Positions 22,671 through 34,944 of a stretch of 64,000 nucleotides of DNA are shown here, piece after piece (position 1 is the stretch's first letter; each line of letters begins with the position of its first letter). The notes beneath the pieces were generated by a model that made no database searches, was not told where the DNA came from, and saw nothing but the letters and a program-made list of their open reading frames with translations. This DNA comes from Sternotherus odoratus (Eukaryota; Chordata; Testudines; Kinosternidae): assembly GCA_032164245.1 (NCBI GenBank), contig JAVMKO010000010.1, positions 33,058,189 through 33,122,188 of the forward strand, written 5' to 3'. The translations under genes were made by a program, and so were the position numbers.

Positions 22671-25385
22671 TCACAAAATGTGGATCTTCATCCAGATTTC
22701 AAATGCTTCAAAGCTCAGGGACACTTGGCCGTGGGGTTTTGGTCTGTCACAAACACAAACAGGAGCCAATCGTAACATTTGGATCTGGATTCAGGTTTAG
22801 ATTCCAGTTCCCATCTATTCCTCTCCCCTCCTCCTCCACACAGTCACAATGAACCAGATCCTTGGGTGTTGCAAGCTGGTGTAGCTCCAGTGACTTCAGC
22901 CCTGACTGAAACCAGAGGAGAATCTGGCCCACTGCTAGCGTGTTGAGAACCAGCTCTTCTATTCAATCCCATCTCACCCCAAGCAGCTAGAGAAAGACAG
23001 CTATATCCAGAGCCCTGGAATCACCACAGCACCTTCTGTACTGGAAAACAGAGATGGCTGCGTATCACATGGAAACATACCGGGGAATCTTCCTCCAAAA
23101 GGAGGACAATGAGATACGTGGGGATATTCTCACATGGCTGCAGTAGCCAGGGATGTTCTTTCTGTGGCTCTATCATCAGTGACCAGTTCTAACAAACAGA
23201 TGTTGCGGGGGACTAGTCTGCTCCAGGTGGGTAGGCAGGCTAGGGGGTGACTAGTGCTGAAGAGCTGAAATTGAGTGTGGGTTGTCATCTGTGGCAGAGG
23301 AAGCTCAGTAGCTTTGGAAGTCAGCTATGGGGGAGCATCTGAAAGGTCAAACTTAACTGGCCCACGCTACTCTTGACAGACTGAAACCTGCCAGAAAAAC
23401 TCCAACAAAAGCCTTTTTTTCATTGAAATGTAAGGAGCTGTCAAAATGGAAATGTTTTGGGGAGAGATTTGATTTTGACGAGGTTCTTACTGAACTCCAC
23501 CTGCCAGACAGGGCCTGGTTTCCTGCCAGCTCACCCACCTGGCAGGCTGACGGGGACCTGAGAGCCTGACAGCCATCCTAGCTTCCAAGTTCCCAAAGTC
23601 ATGGCTCCCCCACAGCCTGGGTTGTCAGGCCTCCAGCGGCTCTGGGGAAGCTCAGCAGGTGGGCGGAGCCACAGGTGGGGCCCTGTTCCCTCTCATGGAG
23701 AATTTTAAAATGTAATGAAACCTTCCTTTGAAATAAACACCTCCACAAAACAGAATAACCGTTCTCTGCCCAGCACTACTAAAACCCGGTGAGATGGGGT
23801 TCTCTGTGCAGAGGAGAGATCCGCGGTCATGTCCTCAGACTGGAAATATCATGAGCACGGACCCCTTCATGCTAGGTCAGCGTTGGCTGGTCCATTCCCA
23901 GCTGGAAGCCAAAAGCCAAGAAGGAAATATGTCGAAGGAGTTTACCAAACTTTTTCCAGTCTTCATGGTTGGGTCCAACACAGGGAGCGAAACCTTGGGC
24001 TAGTTCTTTTCTGATCTGACCAGCTCAGCCCAAGCTGTGCTTGGCTGAGGGGATACGAAACTACTCAATAGCTGTTATGTGTAATACACTCAAAGGCGGT
24101 GTCCTCCACTCATTCAATGCCAGCCAGATGTTTCTCCCCTCAGCATACTGAGCGCATTCATGGGGCAGGCCTGCTACTCACAGGGGGTTGCTGAAGAAGG
24201 ATCCCCCACTTCTTTCCATGGGGAATCTTTATTAATATTAGGAGGCTATAAAGATAGTGGAAGGCAAAAGTCAGGCCTGGTGAGTGCAGAGAAATAGCAC
24301 AGATCTGCCGCAGCTCCGTCAGGGGTTCCCGATCTTTGCCAGTCCCGATGACGGATGCTCTACGTGTCACATACTCTCCCAGTCCAGCCGGGAGAATCAA
24401 CTTCGAAATGGGGCCAAGCTATACAACTCAGACCCACAGTTCAAACACCCCTGAGCTGAGGGGCATTCAGCCAGTTGGATCTGGTTTCAGATCTCAAACA
24501 GCCCCAAGGTTTGGTTTGGGCCCATCGCTAACGGAAATGAAAAGGGTCTCCAGGAAAGCAATTGGTGTGTGTTATTACCAGGGGTTTTCTATGCCAGGCA
24601 TTGTGTTCCTGGCTCGGCTCTGCTGTCCTCGGCGTGCCGGAGGGAAGTGGCATTCTCTGAAGTTGATTAGTACAGCAGTGATGGGCGGCCCCAGGGGACA
24701 GGCAAGCGGCTGAGAGGAAGGAGTTAGTCTGTCAGCACCTCATCACTTCTTGTCAAGAGTTCTGATCTTGTATGAACATGCGCTCGGGATGGGGAGGAGA
24801 TTGGAAAGCCCCCAACACAAGTCACCGAGGGCTCCCAGAGAAAGAGGAGCCCGCAGGATTGGCTCACAGCTGTCCAGGAGCATCAGCCGCTTAGACAACG
24901 TACCCCTTTGTGACGGGCAAACCCCAGGAAACTGAACCAGATTTGTTTATTTACTTAGCACTAACTGCTGTACATTTTATAAACATTAAGGAGTTGATCT
25001 ACAAGTGCCTGCAGGAGGAAATGATACCTGACCATAGACACGTCCAGCGGAAAGAGACAGGATAAAAATCCAAGGGTTGGCAGCGGAAGCTAGACCCCAC
25101 AGTAAGGGGTTCCCACTCTGTGGGAGGCGAGAGGTCAGACTGGAGGTTCTGAAAGGTCCAATCCAATCTTAAAACAACTCTGACTTAATTCCCATGACTG
25201 CCCTGAGCAGCCGCCAGTGGTACAGTCCCCAGGGACAGGAAGATGGAGATGAAGGGCCTGGTTTTCAGAAATGTTGAGCATCCAGAGGGGCCCCTGAATT
25301 CAGATGGAATTTTGGCTGCTCAATATCTGTGACCATCAGTCCATAAGTGACTGGACCAAGGTCAGAGCGCATCCCAGGGGAAGAG
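22671..25385. other. Intergenic, no gene recognised
   Basis: A short 'ccagatccttgggtgttgcaagctggtgtagctcc' repeat ends near 22935 as 'gaatctggccc'. Nothing coding was seen in the rest. Confidence 0.4.
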
Positions 25386-25387
25386 GC

Positions 25388-25750
25388 GAGAGGAATAGAT
25401 TCTAAGGCCAGAAAAGACTAGGATCACCTAGTCCTGGGGCTATTAAAATTCATTGCACCGCAACCACCTTCTGACAACACAAATTACAACACAGCACCAG
25501 AAGGGGAGACTGAAGCCTGAGCCAGAAGGCTTCAGCACCAGGCACTGGGGCTTTGGCCTGGGCAGTGGGGCTCAGGTTTCAGCCCTGGGCCCCAGAAAGT
25601 CTAAGCCAGCCCCGGTGACCCATTAAAATAGGGTCGCAACCCACCTTGGGGTTCTGACCCACAGTTTGAGAATCGCTGACCTAGTCTGACTTCCAGATGA
25701 GCACCTAGGAGGTTCTGACTCCCAGTCCCCTGCTCACTCCACCCTTTTCT
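25388..25750 (-). mobile_element. CR1 3' fragment split by a hAT-type insertion
   Basis: 'attctaaggccagaaaagactaggatcacctagtc' and, past the insertion, 'ctagtctgacttccagatgag' are two parts of one antisense CR1 tail. Confidence 0.6.
25434..25678. mobile_element. hAT-type element nested in CR1
   Basis: Flanked by exact 8-bp repeats acctagtc (25426-25433 and 25679-25686). The right end 'cccacagtttgagaatcgctg' is the usual hAT terminus of this genome. Confidence 0.75.
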
Positions 25751-26429
25751 CCCAGCTATCTTGGCCTATTTCCATGTCCTGTCTGGCTAGTGACTGAATA
25801 TGTAGAGGAAGCAGGAAACACACACACACACACAATCAGTGTGGGTGAAGTTGGGGCTGGTTGTCATTCAGATTGGCCGTCCCTCACCTCTCTGAGCAGG
25901 CACCACAGGCCCTGGGGTTATTCAGTGGTCTCGCTGCCCTCTGAACTTTGTACGCTTCTGAACTCCTGCCCTAGCCCCTAATGGAGCAAGGCCTGAAACT
26001 GCTCTTGGGGATTCCAAACGGGGCCTATAAAATCTCGGACATGCTGGAAGGGGGCATCCTTTCATCCTCCTGTCCACCTGCAGCACTGAAGGGGACTTTG
26101 CCTCTTCACTCCCGCTGGTGGCCACTTTGGAAACAGTGACCTTGCCCGGCAGGTGAATTCCCTGATTCCTTCTCGGAGTCTTCTGTGGCTTGTACCTACC
26201 ACCAAGCCACACAACAGTTCAGTCCCCTTCCAGGGGTCAGCTCTAAACAACAGATCCTTTCCCCGTCCTGGGCTCGACCTCACTTCCCTTAGCCTTGTAG
26301 GCCCCTAGTTCAGGACTTTTCTCCATCAGCACGACCTGTCTCCTCCACAATCACCCCCTCCCACCTGAATTCCCTCAGTCTGCTGATATGGCTTAGTTGT
26401 GTCTCCTCTACCTAGGAAGCAACTAGTTA

Positions 26430-27015
26430 CCCCCACCCCCCAGGACCATAGCATACCTGTGTCCTTTCCCTTGCCGTGCCGGTGAAGGAGTTTAAGCCTC
26501 ATCCCATATGCCCTTCCTCGGGGTAACTCTGCTACCTAAAGAATGTGATATTCAGTCTGGTAATGAGATTCAAAATCAACATGCACCTGGCAGAGGCCTG
26601 CAGCCTGGGGACTTGCCAGGCTGGAGCTCCCCAGCCCCTCTTGCCTTTCCCCAGCTCTGCTCTGCTCTGCTCTGCTCTGCTCTGCTCTGCTCTGCTCTGC
26701 TCTGCTCTGCTCCCTGTACCCTGAACTCCCAGGCACCCAGGTCCTTCTCCCTCTAAAGCTGGAGGGAGACTGACTCAGCCCCTGGCTCACAGCCCTTTTA
26801 TCAGGGCCAGCTGTGGCCCAGCTGTGGCTGCTTCTTCAATCACCCTATTGGCTCCCCAGGACAGCCCTTTCCCAAGGCTGGTTTAACCCCTTCAGGGCCA
26901 GAGTTGGCTGATCACCTTGCTCCACTGCTCCACCAGGGCCACTCCCCCCGTGGTAGATAGGGGAGCCTGGGCCTGCCTGCTACTCTGAGTTCCAGCCCAG
27001 GGACCTTACAACATG
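26430..27015. mobile_element. Probable LTR-type repeat containing a (TCTGC)n array
   Basis: The wording (pentamer array at 26654-26712, then 'gctcacagcccttttatcagggccagctgtgg...ggtagataggggagcctgggcctgcctgctactctgagttcc') reads like a reptile retroviral LTR. Its ends were not defined. Confidence 0.4.
26654..26712. repeat. (TCTGC)n pentanucleotide microsatellite
   Basis: About 12 near-perfect TCTGC units in a row. Confidence 0.95.
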
Positions 27016-27315
27016 TCAATTCAACCTTGCTGTTTCCTCCCTGGGCTTTACCCTACCCCAGCACTCCCCGCTCTCTGGAGCCTGCTCCCCTTTCTACTTC
27101 CTCTTCCTATGGAGCAGCCATTGGCTACTTCTTTTTATGGGCCCCAAACATACCTCCCGTCTCCCAAGGAGTGACTGCAGCCCCCTGCCACCTCACAGCT
27201 CCCTGGCTTTATAGAAGCCCCACCCCACCTGTTCCCACTCCTTTTCCATTACTGCATCACATTGTTGGCTCATATTTAGTTTGTGACCCACTATAACCCC
27301 CAGATCCATTTCAAG

Positions 27316-28510
27316 TATAGTAACTCTTCGCTCAGTGTTGTAGTTATGTTCCTGAAAAATATGACTTGAAGTAAAATGATGTTAAGCAAATCTAATTTCC
27401 CCATAAGGATTAATGTAAATGGGGGGGTTAGGTTCCAGGGAAATGTTTTCACCAGACAAAAAACTATATTATATATATGCACACACACTATACGTGTTGA
27501 ACCAACAATTTAATACTGTACACAGCAATGATGATTGTGAAGCGTGGTTGAGGTGATGAAGTCAGAGGGTGGGATATTTCCCAGGGAATGCCTTACTGCT
27601 AAATGATGAACTAGCTTTTGGCTGAGCCCTCAAGGGTTAACTCATTGTTAATGTAGCCTCACACTTTACAAGGCCCCATGAATGGAGGGAGGGGAGACAG
27701 CATGGCAGCCAGAGATAGCAACACACACCCTGTGTGTGGGAGAGAGAGATGCACACTGCCCCTTTAAGTACGTTGACCCCACTCTTAAATACATTGTCTT
27801 TTTTAAGTCCATCAGGAAGTTGAGATAGCAGCTGCTGCCAGTGCCAGCTCCAGACACCAGCACCCCAAGCACGTGCTTGGGGCAACAAACATTGGGGGTC
27901 GGCGCACTGTCCAGAATTGGGTGGTGCTCTGCTTCTTTCGGCGGCCATACCCGCTTCGCTGCTTTGTTTGGCAGTAGCTCCACATTTTTTCCTCACGGCT
28001 TGTGGCAGCGAAAAGGCTGGAGCCAGCCCTGACTGCTGCCCCAAGAGCTCTCTGTTCGTGTCCCGCCCCTGCTCTATATGGAGAAGGGGTAAGCGGGGTT
28101 CAGGAGTGGGGGGGAGGAGGACACCCTCACATTAACCTCTCTTCCCCCCTCTGCACAGCAAGCAGGAGGCTCCCAGGAGCAGCTCCAAGGCAGAGGGCAG
28201 GAGCAGCACATGGCAGTGGGGGAGTGACAGCTGAACAGCTGGCAATTGATAGCCTGCTGGGCAGTTGCATCACATGGAAATTAGGGGAGCGCAGAGCTGA
28301 TATGGGGGCTGGTGATCCACCCTGTTTCCAAGCCCCCACCAGCTAGCTGCATCGGGCAGCTCTTCCTGCAAGCAGTGGACAAAGCAGGCAGCTGCCAAAC
28401 AATGTTATAAGAGAGCACTGAACAACTTTAAATGAGCATGTTCCCTAATTGAGCAGCAATGTAACAACAAAACAACGTTAACTGGGAGGACTAAGTGAGG
28501 CGTTCCTGTA
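27316..28510. mobile_element. Mariner/Tigger-like element
   Basis: Termini TATAGTAACTCTTCGCTCAGTG and, in reverse, TACAGGAACGCCTCACTTA form inverted repeats next to TA. The next bases ('gttgtagttatgttcctgaaaaa...', '...gcaatgtaacaacaaaacaacgtta') are typical of these non-autonomous elements. A second repeat ('gtgccagctccagacaccagcaccccaagcacgtgcttgg') is nested from about 27840. Confidence 0.65.
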
Positions 28511-28739
28511 GTACAGTACCACTGCCTAGCCCTATAAGAAGCTCAGTCCTGAAAATGCTTCTTAGCTCTGCCCAGCAGACATGCAGGCAGATTTTGCACA
28601 TGTAAAGGAGCATCACCCCCTCGAGGGTGGAATCAGAAGTATATACCCTGCAGAATGGCTTGTTGGTCCAGCTCCTGGCCCCTGTGTCTGGATTGCTGCA
28701 TCCCATGGGCTGGATTTTTCATTTGAACGCCCTTTTATT

Positions 28740-29010
28740 GTTAGCAGTATCACACTTCGGGACCCTACCTTAGATCAGGGCCTCTTTGTGCTCAGCGCCG
28801 TACAGAGTTACATTGACAACAGTCCCTGCCCCAGATACCTCACAACCGGTATAGAGAAGACAGACAAAAGAAACACCATTATGCCTGGTTTACAAACAGG
28901 AGCTGAGGTACAGAGAGACGTGGGAACCTGCCAGAGGTCACACAGGAATGTGTGGCAGAGCCATGAATTTAACCTACATCTCCTGAGAGCCAGTCCAGTG
29001 TCGCAACCTG
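28740..29010 (-). mobile_element. MIR-like/tRNA SINE remnant
   Basis: 'ggagctgaggtacagagagacgtggg...ccagaggtcacacaggaatgtgtggcagagcc' is the reversed SINE body. 'gcctctttgtgctcagcgccgtac' is its tail. Confidence 0.55.
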
Positions 29011-30015
29011 ACTGTGGGTTCATGGGTGTGAGGGAGTTTATTATTTACATCGCAGGATTCCATCACGGACCCATTGTGCAAGGTGCGGCCAAACCCAGGA
29101 CCAAAAGGCAGTCCCTGCCCCAAAGGGTCAGGGACCAGGACATGGGCCATCTGTCCTAATGGTTAGAGCTGGAGCCTGCCCGAGTGGTTATAACCAGGAA
29201 TGGTGACTAGGAGTCAGAGCCAAAGATCAGAGCTAGTCAGGAACTAGGAGAGAGCTGGTGTCAGGAGCCAGGCAAGGGCAAAGGGCCACAGCCTGGAGAC
29301 TGGAGGGGGTGGGAACAAGCTGGAGCAGGGCAGGGACAGGAGTGATTGCAGCCTGGAGCAAAAGCATTGAGCAGCTGGTGACCTGCTGCTGAGCTTAAAT
29401 GCAGCCCTGCTGGCTCCTTGCAGCCAATGGGGTGAGCCTGCCACAGCCCAGCTGGGCTCATTCGCCAGCCCCAGGCTGCAGCCTCTAGCACCTGACACTG
29501 TTGAGTGTCTATCCACTTCCCTCCTCCAGCAGGAGCATCTGGGAGGGAAATGCCGGCAAGAATAAGCTCTGCCTGCTTCCTTCCCACCCCTCCCAGCCAG
29601 GTGAGCGGCTCAGGCGAGGCGGGCTCCATTTCGGCACGGAGAGGAGCGTGAGAATGCCATTGCGTGCCTGGGAGACAAAGGTGGCGTGCCCAGCATTCCC
29701 GCCCCGTCCCGCCGCACTTCCTCCCCAGGGGCTGCTTAGAAATCAAAGGAGGAAAAAAAAAAAGGGTGGGGAAAGATTAAGAAAGTTGCTGCTCCGCTCG
29801 CAACACCCTGGGAGTAGCGTCTGCCACACACAGCCCTCTGCGTGCAAGCGGTGAATAAACAGCCGGGCAGGGGTGGAAAAGGCCTAGGCAGAGGATGACA
29901 GGAGAAGCTGCCCTTCAGGCTCTCTCACGGCCTCTTCCCTCCATGGCCCCCGGCTGCAGCTGCCCCCACTGGGTCTGCTCTGTAGATGCGTTGTGAAAGG
30001 CATTGGACTGGGACT
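29011..30015. other. Intergenic, no gene recognised
   Basis: Contains a GC-rich part with a short poly-A (about 29750-29763). No splice-bounded exon was found. Confidence 0.35.
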
Positions 30016-30402
30016 CAGGGTCTGTCTACACGGCACGCTGAGCCAGGGTTCTGACTTCAGTTTGAGCCCAATCCCCCTTTCTGTCCACACACAAATCAGC
30101 CTGACTCAGATCAGCAAACGCTCAGGTCTTAGGTCTCTGGTGGTGTGTGTGTGTGTGTGTGGGGGGGGGGGTTTGTCAGAATCTGAGCGGGTGACTCAGG
30201 GCCAAGCCCCGTCCCTCTGCCGCGTGGATGCTGCTCCGGCCACACACCCGGGTCAGACGTTCTACGCAGTGTGGACGTGTTAGTCCGCCTGTGAGGCCCA
30301 GGTTTACAGTGCAATGTGGTTGCTCAAATGCAGGCTTGGAAAACCGAGTTCACTAGCCCGGGTCCCCCAAACCCAGGTTTATAATGCAGTGTAGACGTAT
30401 CC
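30016..30402. mobile_element. hAT-like MITE ('gtctgtctacac...gtgtagac' type)
   Basis: Left end 'cagggtctgtctacacggcacgctgagcc', right end 'aatgcagtgtagacgtatcc'. A (TG)n run lies at 30142-30160. Confidence 0.55.
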
Positions 30403-30469
30403 ACAGGGGCTGGGTCTCTGCTGCCTTGTGCATTTGCACCCGTGCCATGTGGGTGTCGATGGTGATGGT

Positions 30470-30870
30470 GACTGTTTATTTGTATTACCGTAGTGTCTGG
30501 GAGCCCCAGTCATGGCTCAGGGCCCCATTTGTGTCATGCGTTGTACAAACACACTCCCTCTCCAAAGATTTTACAGTTGTTATCAAACTGCCTCACTTTG
30601 CATTGCAGCAAATAACCACACACGATGCAGGGCAATGGAGAATCCAGCCCAGGAAATATGGGGTCAGTTCTCAGCTCTCCAACAGATTTCCTGCGTGACC
30701 TTGAGCCAGTCACTTAGCCCCTCTACGCTTCCATTCCCCCTCTGTAAAATGTGGCTAAGCATGGTCCCTTCGTCTTGCCGATTTACTCTCTAAGCTTGTT
30801 GGGGCAGGGGCTGCCTGGGACTATGTATCTGGTCGGTGCCTAGTGCAATGGGGTCTGGTTGCAGTTGGGG
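30470..30870 (+). mobile_element. MIR/tRNA-SINE fragments
   Basis: 'gtgaccttgagccagtcacttagcccctctacgc...tctgtaaaatgtgg' (30698-30755) is the SINE core. Tail pieces occur at 30480-30560 and 30830-30860. Confidence 0.6.
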
Positions 30871-30887
30871 TCTCAACACACCGCGGT

Positions 30888-30972
30888 CCAGCTCCTCAAA
30901 GGTATTTCGGCCCCTATTGATTTCAGTGGAAGTGAGGAGTCTCCACACCTTTGAGGAGCTGGCCTCAAAGTA
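30888..30972. repeat. Small palindromic MITE
   Basis: 'ccagctcctcaaaggtatttcgg' pairs with 'cacctttgaggagctgg' around a short centre. Confidence 0.55.
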
Positions 30973-31149
30973 ATACACATCATTGATGACACCTGCAGAC
31001 TTTGCTCTTCAGGGCTGTGAAACCAGCATCCTGCACCGAGGACATTCCCAGGAAGCATTTGTAAAGGGTTCTTTTACTTGCTGGGTGACCTTGGGCAAGC
31101 CCTGTCACCTCTGTGTGATATCAGTTCCCCCTCTGTGAGAACACAGCGA

Positions 31150-31590
31150 CATTGGAATCGCCACAGCAAATCAGACCAGTGGTCCATCTAGTCTTGTAGC
31201 CTTCCAGCGGCAGACCAGGCCTTGTAGATCTTCATGTGACTCCTCTTTGTCTCAGAAAGAGACTCAGGAGCTTCCATGGCATTATCCTCCTCTTTGAGCC
31301 CCTCCTAGGGGATGATCTGGACATAGCAGTGGCCAGCACCAGTGCTCCACAAAACTCCCTAATTGGCAACTATGGAATGACCTGCCCATAGGGGAAGTTT
31401 CTTCCTGACCCCCATCTCTCAATGGTTCCCTTCTTCCCTGAAGCATGAGGGTTTATGTCCCTTCTAATTAAAAAGAAAATGGAATTACTTTCTAACCTAT
31501 CTAGTTACACTTGGGATGTTCTCGTTATCCATATAAACATTTACTCTCATGGCAATGAGTTCCATGGGCTAATTACAGGTTGTGTCAAAA
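31150..31590 (-). mobile_element. CR1/L3-like LINE 3' fragment
   Basis: 'caaatcagaccagtggtccatctagtct...tggcaactatggaatgacctgcccataggggaagtttcttcctgacccc' and 'atggcaatgagttccatgggctaatta' are antisense LINE tail motifs. Confidence 0.65.
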
Positions 31591-32866
31591 AGAAGGCATG
31601 CTGAATCCTGCCCTGCTCCATGGGGGAGGCAGGTTTAATTTGTGGGGAGGGGGGTGTTATGAGGGTTCTGAGACATTTACATAGGGACCAGGGACTGTTG
31701 CCCTGTTAAGAGAACTTGGAGACATTTCTGTTGAACTGAATGATGATGCTCTATCAGCCAATTCATTTTAAAGCTAGTAATAAAAGCAACCACCTTGGGG
31801 AGATAAGGGCCCCTCCTCCTTATCACAATGCCAGTTCCAGTAAAGAAATAATAGAGCTGGCAATGTACACCGGGGATTATGGATTGAAAGGTTTAATGAG
31901 GAAGATCACTAGGGAAAGACTAAGCCAGAAGGAGGGCAGATCTTATCTAGGAACTGTGACAGAGGCTTTCATGAGAACAATCAATGGGCTTGTTTATCTC
32001 AAGTCCCTGACTGAGAAGGTGGCAAAGGGCTAAGATCCTGGATAAGAGCAACCAGAGAGCAGCCTGGGAAATGGCCATCCTCTTTCTAGCTCTGTGTACT
32101 AAGCCATCAGATGTTGTTCTCTGCTGGGCTGGTGGAGAGAGTGTGGGCCTTTACTGGGCCAGTAGTCATTACAGTAGTGTCTAGAAACCCACTCACAGAT
32201 CAAGGGCCAAGTGTGCTAGGAGCTGTACAGACAAGCAGCAAAGAAGACAGCCCCTGCCCCCAAAGCGCCAACGGTCTACATGGTAGACAGGTTACAAGAG
32301 GTGAACGAAGCAAATGAACAGGGTAGCCAGGGTAAGCTGGAAGGAGGAGGTAGCACCAAAGTGAAGTCACCTCACAACCCTCCCATGCAGCATGAGTAAA
32401 GTGGTGCACAGGAAAATGCCCCACGCAGCAGGAGGGAGTATGGAGTCAGACCAAGGTCTGTCCATTTGTCTTGGGACCGAGGATGGGGGTGGGTAAAACA
32501 TCCTCACTCTGCCCTGCCTCCTTCGTTCCCACCTACGCTTTGCTCCCACCACCAGGAAGTGTCCATCCTTCCTGACCCCCAAACTTCCATTTCCCGGCCA
32601 CCTTGTTTGAAAGGCAGCCAGGTCTATTGCCCTGGGAAGCGAAGGACGCCTGAGTCAGGCTGGTAAAGGAAGATTCATGCTGGAAGCGAATTGCAAAGAA
32701 CGGGCGCAAAGCTCAGGGGGGTTTGTGATGCTGTGATCTGGGGGAGAATTTACTTCCTTATGGGCAGCACCTGCAAGCAAAGCTGGGTGCTGCAAACACC
32801 ACAGTTAGTTCTTTCCTTTATGATTTTATCATTTACCACCCAGGAAGAGAGCCAGATTCTCTAAAG

Positions 32867-34366
32867 CAGTGGTTCTCAAACTTTTTCTATTGGTGACCCC
32901 TTTCGGACACCAGGCCTCTAAGCGCGACCCCCCCTTAGGGGTTGGGCTCGGGGGCAGGGCATGGGCCGGGCTGGGGGGTTTGCCAGCAGTCCCCCGGGGC
33001 AGAGGCAGAGCTGGGGGGGATGTGAGTGTAGGGGTGCCAGCCCCCTGGGGCAGGGGCTGGGCTCAGGGGAGGGTGCCAGCAACCCCCCCGGACAGGGGAC
33101 AGGGCCCAGGGTGCTGCCGGCAGCCCGCCGTGGCAGGGCCTGGGGCTTGGGTTGGGGCCAGGGCCAGGGACGCTGTTGGCAGCCCACTGCGGCAGGGGCC
33201 GGGGATTGGGTAGGGTGACTAGATCACAAGAGCAGAAGGTCTAAGGGGGCAGCAAGGTCTAAGGGGGACTAAGGGGAAGAGCAGAAGGTCTAAGGGGGCA
33301 GCAAAGTCTAAGGGGGCAGCAAGGGGAGGCCGGGGGTCCCATGGGGGAGGCACGGGAGGGGGGGGCAGCCGGAGCAAGGTTGCGAGTGGGGGCTCTCGAC
33401 GCTGGCTGCATGGTGGGCCCCCCGCCCCTGCAGCATGCCCCAGGTGGCAGAGAGCTCTCCGGCCTGACTCTGACTCTGCCAGAGGGGAAGGAGAGGAGAG
33501 GGCTCTCTGCCGCCCCGCCTTCCTCTGCCGGTGCAGGGGCTTGGGGTTCCGCCGGCAGGGGTTAGGGTCAGGGCTGGCTGCCGCTGCAGTGTCTTATACT
33601 GCTCCTTGTATGAATGTGCTACCATAGCACTTCCTCATAGTTAGGGTGTAAGAAAGTGCTACCATATAAAGCTACCGTAGAAAACTGCTACCAAACGTAG
33701 CAAATGTCTACAGGTAGCATTTTCTTGCATTCTGTAGTGTATTATACTGCTCCCCGTAGGAATGTGCTACTGTAGCAGTTCCTCATAGGTACGTGTGCGC
33801 ATACAAAAAACCCACTTTGATCAAATAAAAATCTCTCACCCCCCACTACAAACTATTTCTGCAAATACAGGTGTCTCAGTCCCACTGGGGCAACTGCAAT
33901 CCCCCATTGCCCCTGCCTATGCTGGATTGTGCCCTCTGTCACCCTCTGCCAGCACCTCACTCCGGGGCTTAACTCCTCCCTCTCCCCCCAGACCCATGAT
34001 TTTGCCCGTTCGCCCCTTTGTTAATCCTTTCTCCAGCTGCTTGACCCACCTTGACCAGTCCATTTCCACCGCCTGCTCAGACCCCGGCCACCCATTTCCT
34101 CCATTTTGCCCCCTTTGCCACTTTTTAAGCCCTGTAAACAGCAGTCAGCAGAATCTTATGGCTAATAAAGGCGGGGAGAAGGGCAATGGCTACAGACAAT
34201 GCTACTGAGCATGTTCAGTTCATGTGAGCATGCTCAGTACACCCTAAGTAGCACAGTCTTACAAGGAGCACGATAATACATTGCACCGGCAGCAGGGGCT
34301 CGCGACCCCCACATAATCGGGTCACGACCCCTTGAGGGGTCCCGACCCCCAGTTTGAGAACCAATG
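32867..34366. mobile_element. hAT element, 1.5 kb, with exact 8-bp target duplication
   Basis: Termini CAGTGGTTCTCAAAC and GTTTGAGAACCAATG, flanked by CTCTAAAG on both sides (32859-32866 and 34367-34374). The body has a GC-rich tandem part (32940-33215), a 'gcagaaggtctaagggggcagcaa' minisatellite (33228-33325) and an AT-richer part. No transposase frame survives. Confidence 0.85.
33228..33325. repeat. Minisatellite inside the hAT element
   Basis: Units built on 'aggtctaagggggcagca' recur several times with small changes. Confidence 0.7.
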
Positions 34367-34739
34367 CTCTAAAGTGATCAGCACCCACCCTCGGGGCAGA
34401 TTTCTAGAGCGGCTCAATTCCAACTGAGACCGCAACGTAAGTATCCCTAGGCTGGCTACGGATAATAATGCTCCTTATAAAGTGCTATAGATGTATATAG
34501 CAGAAAATGAAGCATCATTATTAACTGATAATACACGATTCATCCTTATGCTATATAACTAGTGGCATTATTGAATGCAGGACACCTATGAGTCAAACTA
34601 TTTTACTCTGTTCTAGATCAGTACTTATGCCACACTCATCACTGAGGTATCTAAGTAGCTTCCCATGGTGCAAGATTAAGTAGCTTCCCATAAGCAACGT
34701 GATTAAGATCCGTTCTACACACCGTTCCGTAACACTAGA

Positions 34740-34925
34740 ACTATGTCTGTTAGGGGTGTGATTATTTTCATTTATATAGTTATACCAGTGCAACCCCTAG
34801 TGTGGATACAGTTATATAAATATAACGTGCCTTATAGATTTCCCCTTCCCATTCAGGAGTAGCTATACCGGCATAAGTACCCTATCACCAGTATAACTGC
34901 ATCCACACTAGGAGGTTGTACTGCT
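34740..34925. mobile_element. MITE with inverted 'tagtgtggatacagttata' arms
   Basis: 'gttataccagtgcaacccctagtgtggatacagttatata' on the left and 'tataactgcatccacactaggaggttgtact' on the right are reverse-complement related. Confidence 0.55.
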
Positions 34926-34944
34926 TTAAGTCCTAACACCACTC

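Noticed and set aside
26654..26712. Possible CRISPR-like array
   Set aside because: A simple pentanucleotide repeat with no spacers, in vertebrate DNA.
29261..29746. 161-codon open frame on the minus strand
   Set aside because: High GC, no motif, no splice context, no similarity that I recognise.
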